A DNA stretch of 64,000 nt from assembly GCF_900102105.1 (NCBI RefSeq), contig NZ_FNBB01000001.1, positions 248,001 through 312,000 on the forward strand, given 5' to 3'. The DNA comes from Agrobacterium pusense (GTDB lineage Bacteria > Pseudomonadota > Alphaproteobacteria > Rhizobiales > Rhizobiaceae). This document shows positions 7,949-17,009 of this stretch, piece after piece (positions within the stretch are counted from its first letter, which is position 1; every line of letters starts with the position of its first letter). Both the position numbers and the translations under genes were made by a program. Under the pieces are notes generated by a model, which worked only from the letters and a program-made list of their open reading frames with translations, searched no databases and was not told the origin of the DNA.

Positions 7949-9049
7949 ATGGCCTATGACCAGAAACGCGTTGTCGATGCCATCCGCGCTTTCGAAGCCG
8001 GTGAAATCGTTGTCGTGACCGATGATGATGACCGTGAGAACGAGGGCGATCTGATCATTTCAGCGGTCCACTGCACGGCAGAAAAGATGGCTTTCATCGT
8101 GCGCCACACGTCAGGCATCGTCTGCGCCCCCATGCCGCGCGAAGAAGCCAAGCGCCTGAACCTCAATGCCATGGTGGCCGAAAATGACAGCGCCCATACC
8201 ACGGCCTTCACCGTCAGCGTCGATTTCAAGCACGGCACCACAACGGGCATTTCCGCCGATGACCGCACGCTGACGGTGCGCAATCTCGCCAATCCCAATG
8301 TCGGAGCCGCCGATTTTACCCGGCCCGGACACATTTTCCCGCTGATTGCCCGTGAGGGCGGCGTCCTGATGCGCTCGGGACATACGGAAGCCGCCGTCGA
8401 CCTCTGCAAGCTGGCAGGCCTGCCGCCGATCGGTGTCATCTGCGAACTCGTCAATGACGACGGCACCGTGACGCGCGGACCGCAGGTCACTGCCTTTGCG
8501 GAGAAACACCAGCTCAAGCAGGTGTCGGTTGCCGATCTCATCGCCTACCGCCAGCGCAAGGAAACGCTGGTGGAGATGGAATCCTCCTTCACCATCGAAA
8601 CGCCCTTCGGCCCGGCCAGAGCGCAGACCTACTCCCTTCCCTGGGACCGGATGCAGCACATGGCGGTGATTTTCGGCGACATCAGGGACGGTGTCGACAT
8701 TCCCGTGCGCCTGCACCCGGAAAACGTCGCTGACGACGTGTTCGGCGACCGCCAGCCGGTGCGGCACTACATGCAGAAGATCGCCGAGGAAGGCCGCGGC
8801 GTCATCGTCTATCTGCGTGAAGGCTCCGTCGGCGTCGGCCAGGTTGCGGGGCGGCGCAAGGCGCGCGACCCGGACGAGGCACACGCCCAGGCCCGCTCGC
8901 GGGAAAACGAATGGCTGGAAATCGGTCTCGGCGCGCAAATCCTCAAAGACCTCGGCATCAGCTCGATCAAGCTGATGACCACGCGCGAACGCCATTATGT
9001 CGGTCTCGAAGGATTCGGCATCAAGATTTCCGCGACGGATATCGGGTGA
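7949..9049 (+). CDS. ribB: 3,4-dihydroxy-2-butanone 4-phosphate synthase with degenerate GTP cyclohydrolase II domain
   Basis: Residues about 5-205 form an intact DHBP synthase domain, with DDDDRENEGDLI for Mg2+, a HTTAFTVSVD block, GISADDR and RSGHTEAAVDL. It makes the four-carbon riboflavin precursor from ribulose 5-phosphate. Residues about 210-360 align with GTP cyclohydrolase II, but the three zinc Cys of that enzyme are missing. Where RibA has SECL...CDC, this protein reads HPENVADDVFGDRQPVRH, and no Cys occurs in the whole second domain. The second half is therefore probably not a working cyclohydrolase. This resembles the RibBX variant known in proteobacteria, and a separate ribA is expected elsewhere in the genome. 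Confidence 0.92.
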   Translation: MAYDQKRVVDAIRAFEAGEIVVVTDDDDRENEGDLIISAVHCTAEKMAFIVRHTSGIVCAPMPREEAKRLNLNAMVAENDSAHTTAFTVSVDFKHGTTTGISADDRTLTVRNLANPNVGAADFTRPGHIFPLIAREGGVLMRSGHTEAAVDLCKLAGLPPIGVICELVNDDGTVTRGPQVTAFAEKHQLKQVSVADLIAYRQRKETLVEMESSFTIETPFGPARAQTYSLPWDRMQHMAVIFGDIRDGVDIPVRLHPENVADDVFGDRQPVRHYMQKIAEEGRGVIVYLREGSVGVGQVAGRRKARDPDEAHAQARSRENEWLEIGLGAQILKDLGISSIKLMTTRERHYVGLEGFGIKISATDIG

Positions 9050-9103
9050 GCCTGGGTTTTGCCTGGTCTCGCCACGCAATTGTGAGGCGAGCGGGTTCCG
9101 CCT

Positions 9104-9238
9104 GCTTCTTCTCGCCGCCGGGGAGAAGTCCGTGGCAGCGGGATGAGGGGGCTAGCTCTCCGTAAATCTCTACCGTTGCCCCCTCATCCGACCCTTTGGG
9201 CCACCTTCTCCCCGGCGGGGAGAAGAAATATGCCGCAA
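9104..9238. repeat. RIME-like palindromic intergenic repeat, copy 2
   Basis: A 135-bp palindromic element is bounded by GCTTCTTCTCGCCG and by CGGGGAGAAGAAAT. The interior holds GGATGAGGGGGC and, inverted, GCCCCCTCATCC. Next to it is GACCCTTTGGGCCACC, the counterpart of GGTGGCCCGAAGGG in copy 1. It lies between ribB and the convergent YcaQ-like gene and may act as a terminator hairpin for either. Confidence 0.7.
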
Positions 9239-9318
9239 CGCCGCGCTACAATGGGGTATCACGGATCGGTAACCTTGAGTCCGAGGGCACCTCTCTCGCG
9301 ATCATCCGTGCGAAAAAC

Positions 9319-10515
9319 TCAGTTTTCCTCCCGCCAGCCTTCCAGATAATTCACGCTCTCGACCCCTGTGAACTTCGCAAGCCGCGACAATTCCGCATCG
9401 AGCTTTTCCAGCCGCCCGGCCGAAGCGCGCACGCCGGGCTCGAGCCACAGGCGGCGTACATCCAGAGTGCTGCCTTTGCGCTCCGCCTTCATGTCGATGC
9501 GACCGATCAGACGGTCGCCTTCCAGAAGCGGAAAAACATAATAGCCATATTGCCGCTTCGGCTCCGGCACGAAAACCTCGATGCGATAATAAAAGCCGAA
9601 TAGCCGCTCCGTGCGGTTTCGGTCACGCAGCAAAGGGTCGAAGGGGCTCAGCACGCGAACGCGGGAGGACGGTTCCGGTACGTCCGTCAGGTCGGCAGTA
9701 AAATCGGCAAAGGCATAGGACTGGCGGGCAGTATCGCCGTCACTTGCGAGAAGCGAGACCTCGCACAATTCATCGCGATGGTTTTTGACCCAGTCTCTCG
9801 CCTCCTGCGGCGTCACAAGATCGAAAAACGCGGCGATTTCGCCGTGGGTGGCGAACCCCAGCCGTTTCAGCGCCTCGCGGCAGGCCCAGTCGACGAATTC
9901 GGCGTGCTCCACTTCGGTCTCGTGATGCTCACCGGGAATGACCCGTTCGGCCAGATCATAGACCTTCTGGAAGTTCACACGGCCGGCAATTGCAAGCTTG
10001 CCGGTGTGCCAGAGATATTCGAGTGCGGTCTTGGAGGGATGCCAGTTCCACCAGCCACCGGACTGGTGTCCCTCCTCTTTAAGCTCCCGCGCCAGCACCG
10101 GCCCGGTTGCGGCGATGCGCTCCAGCGTTTCGCCGAACGCGGCATCGAAGCCCTCACCGTGCCATTTGCGCCAGCGTTCCTGAATGATCGGCTCGCGGCG
10201 GCGGAAGCGGTGTTTCCAATAGGGATAAAATTCCGTCGGCAGGATGGAGGCATCATGCGTCCAGTGCTCGAAAAGCGCGCGATCCTTTTCCAGCAGCGTG
10301 GTCAGATGGTTGCGCCTGTAGGTCTGGTTGCGGGAGAAAATAATCTGGTGATGGGCGCGCTCCACCGTGCCGATGCTGTCCACCTGCACGAAGCCGAGAT
10401 CGGTGATGAGCTGCAGCAACCCATCCTTGGAAAGCGCCTTGCCGGGCGGGGAGGAAAGGCCCTGCCGCGCCAGAAAAATCCGCCTTGCTGCTTCGTTCGA
10501 AACCTTGATCGTCAT
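9319..10515 (-). CDS. Winged-helix DNA-binding / YcaQ-like (AlkZ-related) DNA glycosylase family protein
   Basis: From the ATG at 10515 the product has 398 residues. It begins SNEAARRIFLARQGLSSP and continues LQLITDLGFVQVDSIGTVER, the QVD-containing segment that marks the YcaQ/AlkZ family. HWTHDASILPTEFYPYW and the C-terminal LSPFDPLLRDRNRTERLFGF, then YGYYVFPLLEGDRLIGRID, are also family landmarks. E. coli YcaQ unhooks interstrand DNA crosslinks and AlkZ acts on bulky adducts, but the exact lesion for this member is unknown. The frame stays open far upstream, antisense to bioM, so the start was set by homology. It diverges from bioM. Confidence 0.85.
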   Translation of the reverse strand: MTIKVSNEAARRIFLARQGLSSPPGKALSKDGLLQLITDLGFVQVDSIGTVERAHHQIIFSRNQTYRRNHLTTLLEKDRALFEHWTHDASILPTEFYPYWKHRFRRREPIIQERWRKWHGEGFDAAFGETLERIAATGPVLARELKEEGHQSGGWWNWHPSKTALEYLWHTGKLAIAGRVNFQKVYDLAERVIPGEHHETEVEHAEFVDWACREALKRLGFATHGEIAAFFDLVTPQEARDWVKNHRDELCEVSLLASDGDTARQSYAFADFTADLTDVPEPSSRVRVLSPFDPLLRDRNRTERLFGFYYRIEVFVPEPKRQYGYYVFPLLEGDRLIGRIDMKAERKGSTLDVRRLWLEPGVRASAGRLEKLDAELSRLAKFTGVESVNYLEGWREEN

Positions 10516-10627
10516 GGCCCAGAAGGTATGACGGCTTTTTCGCGAATGCAATGTTCTTTTTTTGTTCCTTGTTTCACTTCTGTTGATGACGGGATATAGA
10601 ACCGGAAACGAGCGCGAGGATGTAAGT

Positions 10628-11308
10628 TTGGAAATCCGTTTCGATGCCGCCGGTGTCGTTTTCGAGGGCCGGCAGGTCCTGCAGCCGCTGTCCTTGACGT
10701 TGACGGAACGGCGTATCGGCGTAATCGGTCTCAATGGTTCCGGTAAGACCACCTTTGCCCGGCTGATCAACGGGCTGAACAAGCCAAGCGAGGGCAAGGT
10801 TTCGGTGAACGGTCTCGACACCGTGAGCGACGTCAGGACCATCCTGCAGATGGTCGGTTTCATCTTCCAAAATCCCCAAAACCAGATCATCCTGCCGATC
10901 GTGCGCGACGATGTCGCCTTCGGGCTGAAGCGGCTCGGCCTCGGCAAGGCCGAAACTGAAAATCGGGTGAAGGTCGTTCTGGCCAGACTCGGCATCGCGC
11001 AGCTGGAAGACCGGCGCGCGCATGAGCTTTCCGGCGGTGAGCTACAGCTTGCAGCGCTTGCCGCCCTTCTGGTGACCGAACCGCAAATCCTCATTCTCGA
11101 TGAGCCAACCAACCAGCTTGATCTCAAAAACCGCGCAGTCGTGGAAATAACCATGGCGGCGCTGTCCCAGGCGCTGATTGTCATAACCCACGATCTGCCG
11201 TTGCTTCGGGGTTTCGACCGGGTGCTGGTTTTCCATGAGGGTGCGCTTATTGCAGATGCTGCACCTGAAGAGGCGGTGGCGCGCTATCTGGAGGTGGCGT
11301 CGCGATGA
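10628..11308 (+). CDS. bioM: Biotin ECF transporter ATPase BioM
   Basis: The 226-residue ABC ATPase has Walker A GLNGSGKTTF, the Q-loop IFQNPQNQIILP, the signature LSGGELQLAALAALL, Walker B ILILDEPTNQLD and switch HDLPLL. The best start is TTG at 10628, which has GAGGA about 8 bp upstream; longer in-frame starts give an atypical leader. With BioN it energises the BioY substrate-binding subunit. Its TGA overlaps the bioN ATG (ATGA), which is typical translational coupling. No BioR-like box of the TTATCTATAA type was seen upstream. Confidence 0.93.
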   Translation: MEIRFDAAGVVFEGRQVLQPLSLTLTERRIGVIGLNGSGKTTFARLINGLNKPSEGKVSVNGLDTVSDVRTILQMVGFIFQNPQNQIILPIVRDDVAFGLKRLGLGKAETENRVKVVLARLGIAQLEDRRAHELSGGELQLAALAALLVTEPQILILDEPTNQLDLKNRAVVEITMAALSQALIVITHDLPLLRGFDRVLVFHEGALIADAAPEEAVARYLEVASR

Positions 11309-11910
11309 AATCGCTGCATGTCGAGGGCACCGGCTGGCTATACCGCGTCTCGCCGCGCCTCAAGCTTCTGACGCTCATGGGCTTCAGCATTGCATTGTTC
11401 CTCACCCGCGACTTGCTGGTTCTCGCATGCGCGATGGTTCTGGCCGCGCTAGTTCTGGGCGCGACGCGGCTGCCCCTCAAGGACATCGCCCTGCGGCTGC
11501 GGCCGGTGATGCTGACGATCTTCCTCGTCGCCGGCTTCAGCTATCTCCTGCTTCCGGCCCACGATGCCAGTGTCAATCTTATGCGGCTGACGGCACTTGC
11601 GTTGCTCGCCACCGCGGTCACCATCACCGTCAGCATTTCGCAGTTCATGGACGAAATTACACGTGCTGCCTCCCCGCTGGAAAGGCTGGGGCTGCTCAAG
11701 GCCGCCGATATCGGGCTTGCAGTCGGGCTGGTGGTGCGCTTCGTGCCTGAGATCGTCAACCGTTACCATGCGGTGCGCGATGCCCACCGGGCGCGTGGCC
11801 TGCCCGTGCGGATGGCGACCATCATCGTGCCCCTCGTCATTATGACGTTGAAGGATGCCGATGCCATTGCCGCCGCCATTGACGCGCGCGGTTTCAGAGG
11901 CCAAAGCTGA
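11305..11910 (+). CDS. bioN: Biotin ECF transporter transmembrane subunit BioN (EcfT type)
   Basis: This 201-residue membrane protein has about five hydrophobic segments. Its C-terminal cytoplasmic region carries the two Ala-Arg-Gly motifs of EcfT proteins, in AHRARGLPV and IDARGF, which couple to the ATPase. It starts inside the bioM stop codon and is followed by bioY 31 bp later. Together the three genes form the complete rhizobial bioMNY biotin uptake system. Confidence 0.92.
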   Translation: MKSLHVEGTGWLYRVSPRLKLLTLMGFSIALFLTRDLLVLACAMVLAALVLGATRLPLKDIALRLRPVMLTIFLVAGFSYLLLPAHDASVNLMRLTALALLATAVTITVSISQFMDEITRAASPLERLGLLKAADIGLAVGLVVRFVPEIVNRYHAVRDAHRARGLPVRMATIIVPLVIMTLKDADAIAAAIDARGFRGQS

Positions 11911-11941
11911 CGGCCAGACAACCATCCGGAGTTTCCGAGCC

Positions 11942-12505
11942 ATGACGACCCGCGACCTTGTGCTGATTTCGCTGTTTTCCGCCATCATCATCGCGCTCGG
12001 GCTTTTGCCGCCGATCACGCTCGGTTTCATTCCGGTGCCGATTACCGCGCAGTCGCTCGGCGTCATGCTCGCCGGCGTCGTCCTCGGCGCAAAACGCGGC
12101 ACGCTCGCGGTTCTGCTGACGATCCTGATTGCCGCCATCGGCCTGCCGGTGCTTTCGGGCGGACGTGGTGGTCTTTCGATCTTCACCACGCCGACAACGG
12201 GCTTCCTGATCGGCTGGATCGCAGCCGTTTTCGTCACCGGCACGCTCTCGGAAAAACTCGTCAATCGCAGCCAGTCCGCTCTGGCGCAGGGTGTTGGCTT
12301 TTTCGTCGCCAGCCTGATCGGCGGCGTGGTCGTGCTTTATGCTTTCGGCATCACCTACCTGGCGGTGGTCGTCGGTCTCGGTTTTGAAAAGGCTTTCATG
12401 GGTTCGCTCGCCTTCATCCCGGGTGATGCGCTGAAGGCCGTGCTGGCAGCCCTTGCCGGCCGCGCCGTCATGGCGGGTTATCCGCTGCTGCCGCAGCGCG
12501 CCTGA
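11942..12505 (+). CDS. bioY: Biotin-binding S component BioY
   Basis: The 187-residue membrane protein starts at the ATG at 11942 (MTTRDLVLISLFSAIIIALG). It shows BioY features: PVPITAQSLGVMLAGVVLGAKRGTL within the first half, a Gly-rich GLPVLSGGRGG loop, TPTTGFLIGW, and a C-terminal IPGDALKAVLAALAG. About six membrane segments are expected. It binds biotin with high affinity and is the specificity subunit of the transporter encoded by the two genes before it. The longer in-frame start at 11855 lies inside bioN and is unlikely. Confidence 0.95.
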   Translation: MTTRDLVLISLFSAIIIALGLLPPITLGFIPVPITAQSLGVMLAGVVLGAKRGTLAVLLTILIAAIGLPVLSGGRGGLSIFTTPTTGFLIGWIAAVFVTGTLSEKLVNRSQSALAQGVGFFVASLIGGVVVLYAFGITYLAVVVGLGFEKAFMGSLAFIPGDALKAVLAALAGRAVMAGYPLLPQRA

Positions 12506-12530
12506 AAACACTTTCTTCGGGAGGAAAAGA

Positions 12531-13466
12531 ATGGCGACGCGTTTATACGAACATCCGATCTTCCTCGAGCATATCACGCCTTCCGGCCATCCCGAGCGGC
12601 CGGACCGCCTGCGGTCGCTGAACATCGCGCTCGAACATCCGAATTTCGAGCGCCTTGATCGCAAAGAAGCGCCTCAGGCCAATGAGGATGCGGTGCTGCT
12701 GGCGCATCCGGAAGAGCATCTGCTTGCCGTGATGCGACAGATTCCGGAAGAGGATGGCGAGATCAACCGCATTGAGGCCGACACTTACGTTTCGCAAAAA
12801 AGCCTGCAGGCGGCGCTGACCGGCATCGGCGCCGCAATGGCGGCAGTAGACGATGTCTTTACCGGCGCTGCCGACAATGTCTTCGTTGCAGCCCGCCCGC
12901 CTGGCCACCATGCCGAGACCGCCAAGGCCATGGGCTTCTGTCTTTTCAACAATGTGGCGATCGCCGCCCGCCACGCGCAGAAGGCGCATGGTGCCGAGCG
13001 CGTCGCCATCATCGACTGGGATGTGCACCACGGCAACGGCACGCAGGACATCTTCTGGAACGACACATCCGTGCTGTTCTGTTCCACCCACCAGATGCCG
13101 CTTTATCCGTGGAGCGGCGATAAAAACGAAACCGGCGTGAAGAACAACGTCGTCAACGCACCGCTTTCTCCCAACACCGGCAGCGAACATTTCCGCGAGG
13201 CATTCAAATCACGCGTTTTGCCGGCGATTGCGGATTTTTCGCCCGATCTCATTCTCATCTCCGCCGGTTTCGACGCGCATCACCGTGATCCGCTGGCGCA
13301 GATCAATCTGGTGGGAGAGGATTTCGACTGGGCGACGGGCCGGCTCTTGGAGATGGCGGATAAATACACTTCGAACCGGGTCGTCAGCCTGCTGGAAGGC
13401 GGTTATGATCTGGAAGGGCTGGCGGAATCGGCAGCCATGCATATTTTGAGAATGATGAAGGGTTGA
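12531..13466 (+). CDS. Histone deacetylase / acetylpolyamine amidohydrolase family protein
   Basis: From the ATG at 12531, which has GAGGAAAAG 1 bp upstream, the product is 311 residues. It has the class II deacetylase motifs: the paired His in ARPPGHHAE, the metal and catalytic stretch [17 protein letters not shown], and [13 protein letters not shown] with the third metal Asp. Bacterial members remove acetyl groups from polyamines, acetoin-related compounds or proteins, and the substrate here cannot be assigned. xseB follows with only 2 bp between stop and start, so they are co-transcribed. Confidence 0.9.
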   Translation: MATRLYEHPIFLEHITPSGHPERPDRLRSLNIALEHPNFERLDRKEAPQANEDAVLLAHPEEHLLAVMRQIPEEDGEINRIEADTYVSQKSLQAALTGIGAAMAAVDDVFTGAADNVFVAARPPGHHAETAKAMGFCLFNNVAIAARHAQKAHGAERVAIIDWDVHHGNGTQDIFWNDTSVLFCSTHQMPLYPWSGDKNETGVKNNVVNAPLSPNTGSEHFREAFKSRVLPAIADFSPDLILISAGFDAHHRDPLAQINLVGEDFDWATGRLLEMADKYTSNRVVSLLEGGYDLEGLAESAAMHILRMMKG

Positions 13467-13468
13467 AC

Positions 13469-13723
13469 ATGACGGAAAATGCCAACACAGCCGATGTCAG
13501 CGGTTATTCGTTCGAGAAAGCCGTCGCCGAGCTGGAAAGCATTGTCGCACGTCTGGAACGCGGCGACGTGGCGCTGGACGAATCCATCGCCATTTATGAG
13601 CGCGGCGAAGCCCTGAAGAAGCATTGCGAGACGCTGTTGAACGCTGCCGAAAAGCGCATCGAGAAGATTCGTCTCGACCGCGCCGGCAAGCCGCAGGGTG
13701 TGGAGCCGCTGGACGGGGAGTGA
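13469..13723 (+). CDS. xseB: Exodeoxyribonuclease VII small subunit
   Basis: This 84-residue protein has the complete XseB signature: [20 protein letters not shown], then [20 protein letters not shown], then [15 protein letters not shown]. It forms a helical hairpin that assembles on XseA to make exonuclease VII, which degrades single-stranded DNA. The ATG at 13469 is preferred over the TTG two codons earlier. xseA is not in this window, as is common in Rhizobiales. Confidence 0.96.
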   Translation: MTENANTADVSGYSFEKAVAELESIVARLERGDVALDESIAIYERGEALKKHCETLLNAAEKRIEKIRLDRAGKPQGVEPLDGE

Positions 13724-13789
13724 TTGCGTTTAGGGTGAGCGTTCGGACGGGATTCGATAAGGTAGCCACCTCCCGATTTAAACACTCGA

Positions 13790-13875
13790 CGTCATCCTCG
13801 GGCTTGTCCCGAGGATCTGCAATGCATTGAGTTTCTTGACGTGTTTAGATCCTCGGGACAAGCCCGAGGATGACG
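13790..13875. repeat. Long perfect inverted repeat (29-bp arms), intergenic
   Basis: Positions 13790-13818 and 13847-13875 are exact reverse complements over 29 bp around a 28-base centre. Each arm is itself partly self-complementary (CCTCGGGCTTGTCCCGAGG). The element lies between xseB and the pirin gene. A weaker relative with the same CTCGGGCT core occurs near 38604-38661. It could serve as a transcription terminator, and the dispersed copies suggest a mobile or expanding palindromic repeat family. Confidence 0.75.
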
Positions 13876-14022
13876 GAGGAGAGGTTTGAGAACTTTCCCC
13901 GGCCGTAAGGTGTTCTCACAATGTCGTGTTAACAAGGATCGTTGACGCTGCGTTCGATATCGCGATGCTCCCCTCCCCCTCGGTTATGCTAAACTCCCGC
14001 CAGACGATACGAGGAGCTGACC

Positions 14023-14946
14023 ATGTCCTTCTTTCCCGGTAACGATCCCGTCGCGGGCGATGCCTTTGCCTGCGACGCCATCGAGAACCTCATCATCCCC
14101 CGCACCAGCGATATTGGCGGCTTTGCGGTGCGGCGCGCGCTACCGACGCGGCAGCGGCGGCTTGTCGGTCCCTTCATCTTTTTCGATCGCATGGGTCCGG
14201 CGATACTGAAGGCCGGTGAGGCGCTGGATGTGAAGCCGCATCCGCATATCGGGCTTTCCACCGTCACCTATCTGTTCGACGGCGAAATCAAGCATCGAGA
14301 CAGTCTCGGCACCGAGCTTGTCATCCGCCCCGGCGACATCAACCTGATGACGGCCGGGCGCGGCATCGTGCATTCGGAACGCACGCCGGAAAACCTGCGC
14401 GGCCATCCGCTTTCCATGTCGGGCCTGCAGACATGGCTTGCCCTGCCCGACCATATGGAGGAAATCGACCCGGCCTTTGCCCACACGGCAAAGGAAGAGA
14501 TGCCGCTGATCGATATCAAGGGCGCGTCGGGTCGTGTAGTGATCGGTGAATTCGAGGGCCTCACCTCCCCCGTTGCGGCCTTCACGGATACGCTTTATGT
14601 CGACCTGACGCTGGAGCCGGGGGCAAAGTTTCCCTTTTCCGCCGATCATGAGGAGCGGGCGATCTATATCCTGTCCGGCTCGCTGGATGTGGCGGGCGAT
14701 ATCTTCGCCGCCGACCAGCTGCTCGTCTTCCGGCCGGGTGACGACATCACGCTTCAGGCCGGCAGCAATGGCTGTCACATCATGATCTTTGGCGGGGCAG
14801 CGCTGAATGAGCGCCGATACATCTGGTGGAACTTCGTTTCGTCATCAAAAGAACGCATAGAACAGGCCAAACAGGAGTGGAGAACGGGACGCTTCGACAT
14901 CGTTCCCGGCGACGAAGAAGAGTTTGTCCCTTTGCCGGAAGGTTGA
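14023..14946 (+). CDS. Pirin family protein
   Basis: The 307-residue bicupin has the pirin N-terminal metal site: HPHIGLSTVTYLFDGEIKHR with three His, and then HSE in TAGRGIVHSERTPENL. The second cupin at about residues 180-265 contains KFPFSADHEERAIYILSG. Bacterial pirins are quercetinase-like or regulate pyruvate metabolism, so a specific role cannot be read here. The tail runs on into FDIVPGDEEEFVPLPEG, typical of the long pirin form. It stands alone between a palindromic repeat and dxs. Confidence 0.92.
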   Translation: MSFFPGNDPVAGDAFACDAIENLIIPRTSDIGGFAVRRALPTRQRRLVGPFIFFDRMGPAILKAGEALDVKPHPHIGLSTVTYLFDGEIKHRDSLGTELVIRPGDINLMTAGRGIVHSERTPENLRGHPLSMSGLQTWLALPDHMEEIDPAFAHTAKEEMPLIDIKGASGRVVIGEFEGLTSPVAAFTDTLYVDLTLEPGAKFPFSADHEERAIYILSGSLDVAGDIFAADQLLVFRPGDDITLQAGSNGCHIMIFGGAALNERRYIWWNFVSSSKERIEQAKQEWRTGRFDIVPGDEEEFVPLPEG

Positions 14947-15047
14947 AATTCTATAGAAGTATACGACATGCATGGTTCACCCGGCGGCTTTCGCGATGAA
15001 AGACGTTCTCACGCGCCGCGCGGGGACCACCAGAAAAGGCCGAACGA

Positions 15048-16967
15048 TTGACCGGAATGCCACAGACACCATTGCTTGACCGGGTGAATTTTCCCTCCGA
15101 TCTCAAGGAGATCGATGATCGCGACTTGCCGGAACTGGCAAGGGAACTGCGCGACGAGATGATTGACGCCGTGTCGAAAACTGGTGGGCATCTGGGTGCC
15201 GGCCTTGGCGTGGTGGAATTGACGATTGCCATCCACAAGGTCTTCAACACGCCCGAAGACCGGCTGATCTTCGATGTCGGCCATCAATGTTACCCGCACA
15301 AGATCCTGACCGGCCGGCGTGATCGCATCCGCACGCTGCGGCAGGAAGGTGGCCTTTCCGGTTTCACCCGCCGTGCGGAAAGCGAATATGATGATTTCGG
15401 CGCCGGCCATTCTTCCACCTCCATTTCCGCCGGTCTCGGCATGGCGGTGGCGGCGGGCTTGGATGGCAGCGACCGCAAGGTCATTGCTGTCATCGGTGAC
15501 GGTTCCATGTCTGCCGGCATGGCGTTTGAGGCGTTGAACAATGCCGGTGCGCTCGATGCACGACTGATCGTCATCCTCAACGACAACGACATGTCCATTG
15601 CGCCGCCGACGGGCGCGATGAGCGCCTATCTGGCGCGTCTCGCCTCCGGCCGCACCTATATGGGTTTTCGCGATTTCGGCAAGAAGCTGACGGCGTATCT
15701 CGGGAAGACGATCGACCGCGCCATTACCCGCGCCGTGACCCATGCGCGCGGTTACGTAACCGGCGGCACCCTGTTCGAGGAGCTTGGTTTCTATCACATC
15801 GGCCCGATCGACGGACACTCCTTCGACCATCTTCTGCCGGTGCTGCGCAATGTGCGCGACAACCAGAAAGGCCCCGTCCTCATTCATGTGGTGACGCAGA
15901 AGGGCAAGGGTTACGCGCCGGCGGAAGCCGCAGCCGACAAATATCACGGCGTCAACAAGTTCGACGTCATCACCGGCGCGCAGGCGAAAGCCAAGCCGAA
16001 TGCGCCGAGCTATACCAGCGTCTTTGCCGAGGCGCTGATCCAGGAAGCCACGCTCGATGAGAAAATCATCGGTGTGACGGCCGCGATGCCCAACGGTACC
16101 GGCCTCGACAAGATGGCCGAGCTGTTCCCGGCGCGCACCTTCGATGTCGGCATTGCCGAACAGCATGCCGTTACCTTTGCAGCAGGACTTGCCGCGGATG
16201 GCTACAAGCCATTCTGTGCGCTTTATTCCACCTTCCTGCAACGCGGTTACGACCAGCTGGTGCATGATGTGGCGATCCAGAGCCTTCCCGTGCGTTTCCC
16301 GATCGACCGCGCCGGTTTTGTCGGCGCCGACGGGCCGACCCATGCCGGCTCCTTCGACACCACTTTCCTCGCCACCCTGCCCGGCATGGTAGTTATGGCG
16401 GCCTCGGATGAGGCGGAGCTGAAACACATGGTCCGCACGGCGGCCGCCTATGACGAAGGCCCGATTTCCTTCCGTTATCCGCGCGGAGAAGGTGTCGGCG
16501 TCGAGATGCCCGCGCGTGGGGAGATTCTTCAGATCGGTAAGGGTCGCATCATCAAGGAAGGCACGAAGGTTGCCCTGCTTTCCTTCGGAACCCGCCTTGC
16601 GGAATGCCTGGCGGCGGCCGAAGACCTGGACGCCGCCGGTCTTTCCACCACGGTTGCCGATGCACGCTTCGCCAAGCCGCTCGATCTCGATCTCATCCGA
16701 CAGCTTGCCGCCCATCACGAGGTTCTGGTGACGATAGAAGAAGGCTCGGTCGGCGGTTTTGGCGCACATGTGCTGCATTTCATGGCAAGCGCCGGCCTGC
16801 TCGATCACGGCCCCAAGGTGCGGACACTCACACTGCCCGACCAGTGGGTGGAACAGGCCAAGCCAGAGACCATGTATGCCAATGCCGGCCTCGACCGGGC
16901 CGGCATCATTTCCACGGTGTTCAATGCGCTCGGCCAGCGTCAGGCCGACGTCGGTTTCGCCGGCTGA
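15048..16967 (+). CDS. dxs: 1-deoxy-D-xylulose-5-phosphate synthase
   Basis: At 639 residues it has the full transketolase-like layout. [18 protein letters not shown] and LNDNDMSI bind thiamine diphosphate and Mg2+, and the [15 protein letters not shown] His is near residue 80. The pyrimidine domain carries [19 protein letters not shown] with the catalytic Glu, and [17 protein letters not shown]-terminal transketolase domain follows. It condenses pyruvate and glyceraldehyde 3-phosphate in the first step of the MEP isoprenoid pathway. The start is TTG at 15048 ([16 protein letters not shown]), with an ATG at 15057 as alternative. Confidence 0.97.
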   Translation: MTGMPQTPLLDRVNFPSDLKEIDDRDLPELARELRDEMIDAVSKTGGHLGAGLGVVELTIAIHKVFNTPEDRLIFDVGHQCYPHKILTGRRDRIRTLRQEGGLSGFTRRAESEYDDFGAGHSSTSISAGLGMAVAAGLDGSDRKVIAVIGDGSMSAGMAFEALNNAGALDARLIVILNDNDMSIAPPTGAMSAYLARLASGRTYMGFRDFGKKLTAYLGKTIDRAITRAVTHARGYVTGGTLFEELGFYHIGPIDGHSFDHLLPVLRNVRDNQKGPVLIHVVTQKGKGYAPAEAAADKYHGVNKFDVITGAQAKAKPNAPSYTSVFAEALIQEATLDEKIIGVTAAMPNGTGLDKMAELFPARTFDVGIAEQHAVTFAAGLAADGYKPFCALYSTFLQRGYDQLVHDVAIQSLPVRFPIDRAGFVGADGPTHAGSFDTTFLATLPGMVVMAASDEAELKHMVRTAAAYDEGPISFRYPRGEGVGVEMPARGEILQIGKGRIIKEGTKVALLSFGTRLAECLAAAEDLDAAGLSTTVADARFAKPLDLDLIRQLAAHHEVLVTIEEGSVGGFGAHVLHFMASAGLLDHGPKVRTLTLPDQWVEQAKPETMYANAGLDRAGIISTVFNALGQRQADVGFAG

Positions 16968-16985
16968 CAAAATTGCCGGGACAGG

Positions 16986-17004
16986 AGGCGGGACTATCCC
17001 GCCT
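16986..17004. terminator. Hairpin terminator between dxs and the convergent NTF2-like gene
   Basis: AGGCGGGA at 16986-16993 and TCCCGCCT at 16997-17004 form a perfect 8-bp stem with a three-base loop, followed by TTT. It begins 19 bp after the dxs stop and ends 5 bp before the end of the opposing gene. It could therefore stop transcription from both sides. Confidence 0.65.
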
Positions 17005-17009
17005 TTACC

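Noticed and set aside
10516-10627. Searched for a BioR box upstream of bioM.
   Set aside because: No TTATCTATAA-type dyad is present; the nearest A+T-rich stretch (GGATATAGAA) is not symmetric.
10516-11184. A 621-codon minus-strand frame continues upstream of the YcaQ-like gene, antisense to bioM.
   Set aside because: The extra 220 residues are Ser/Arg-rich, match no family and lie opposite a certain gene. The family start is at 10515.
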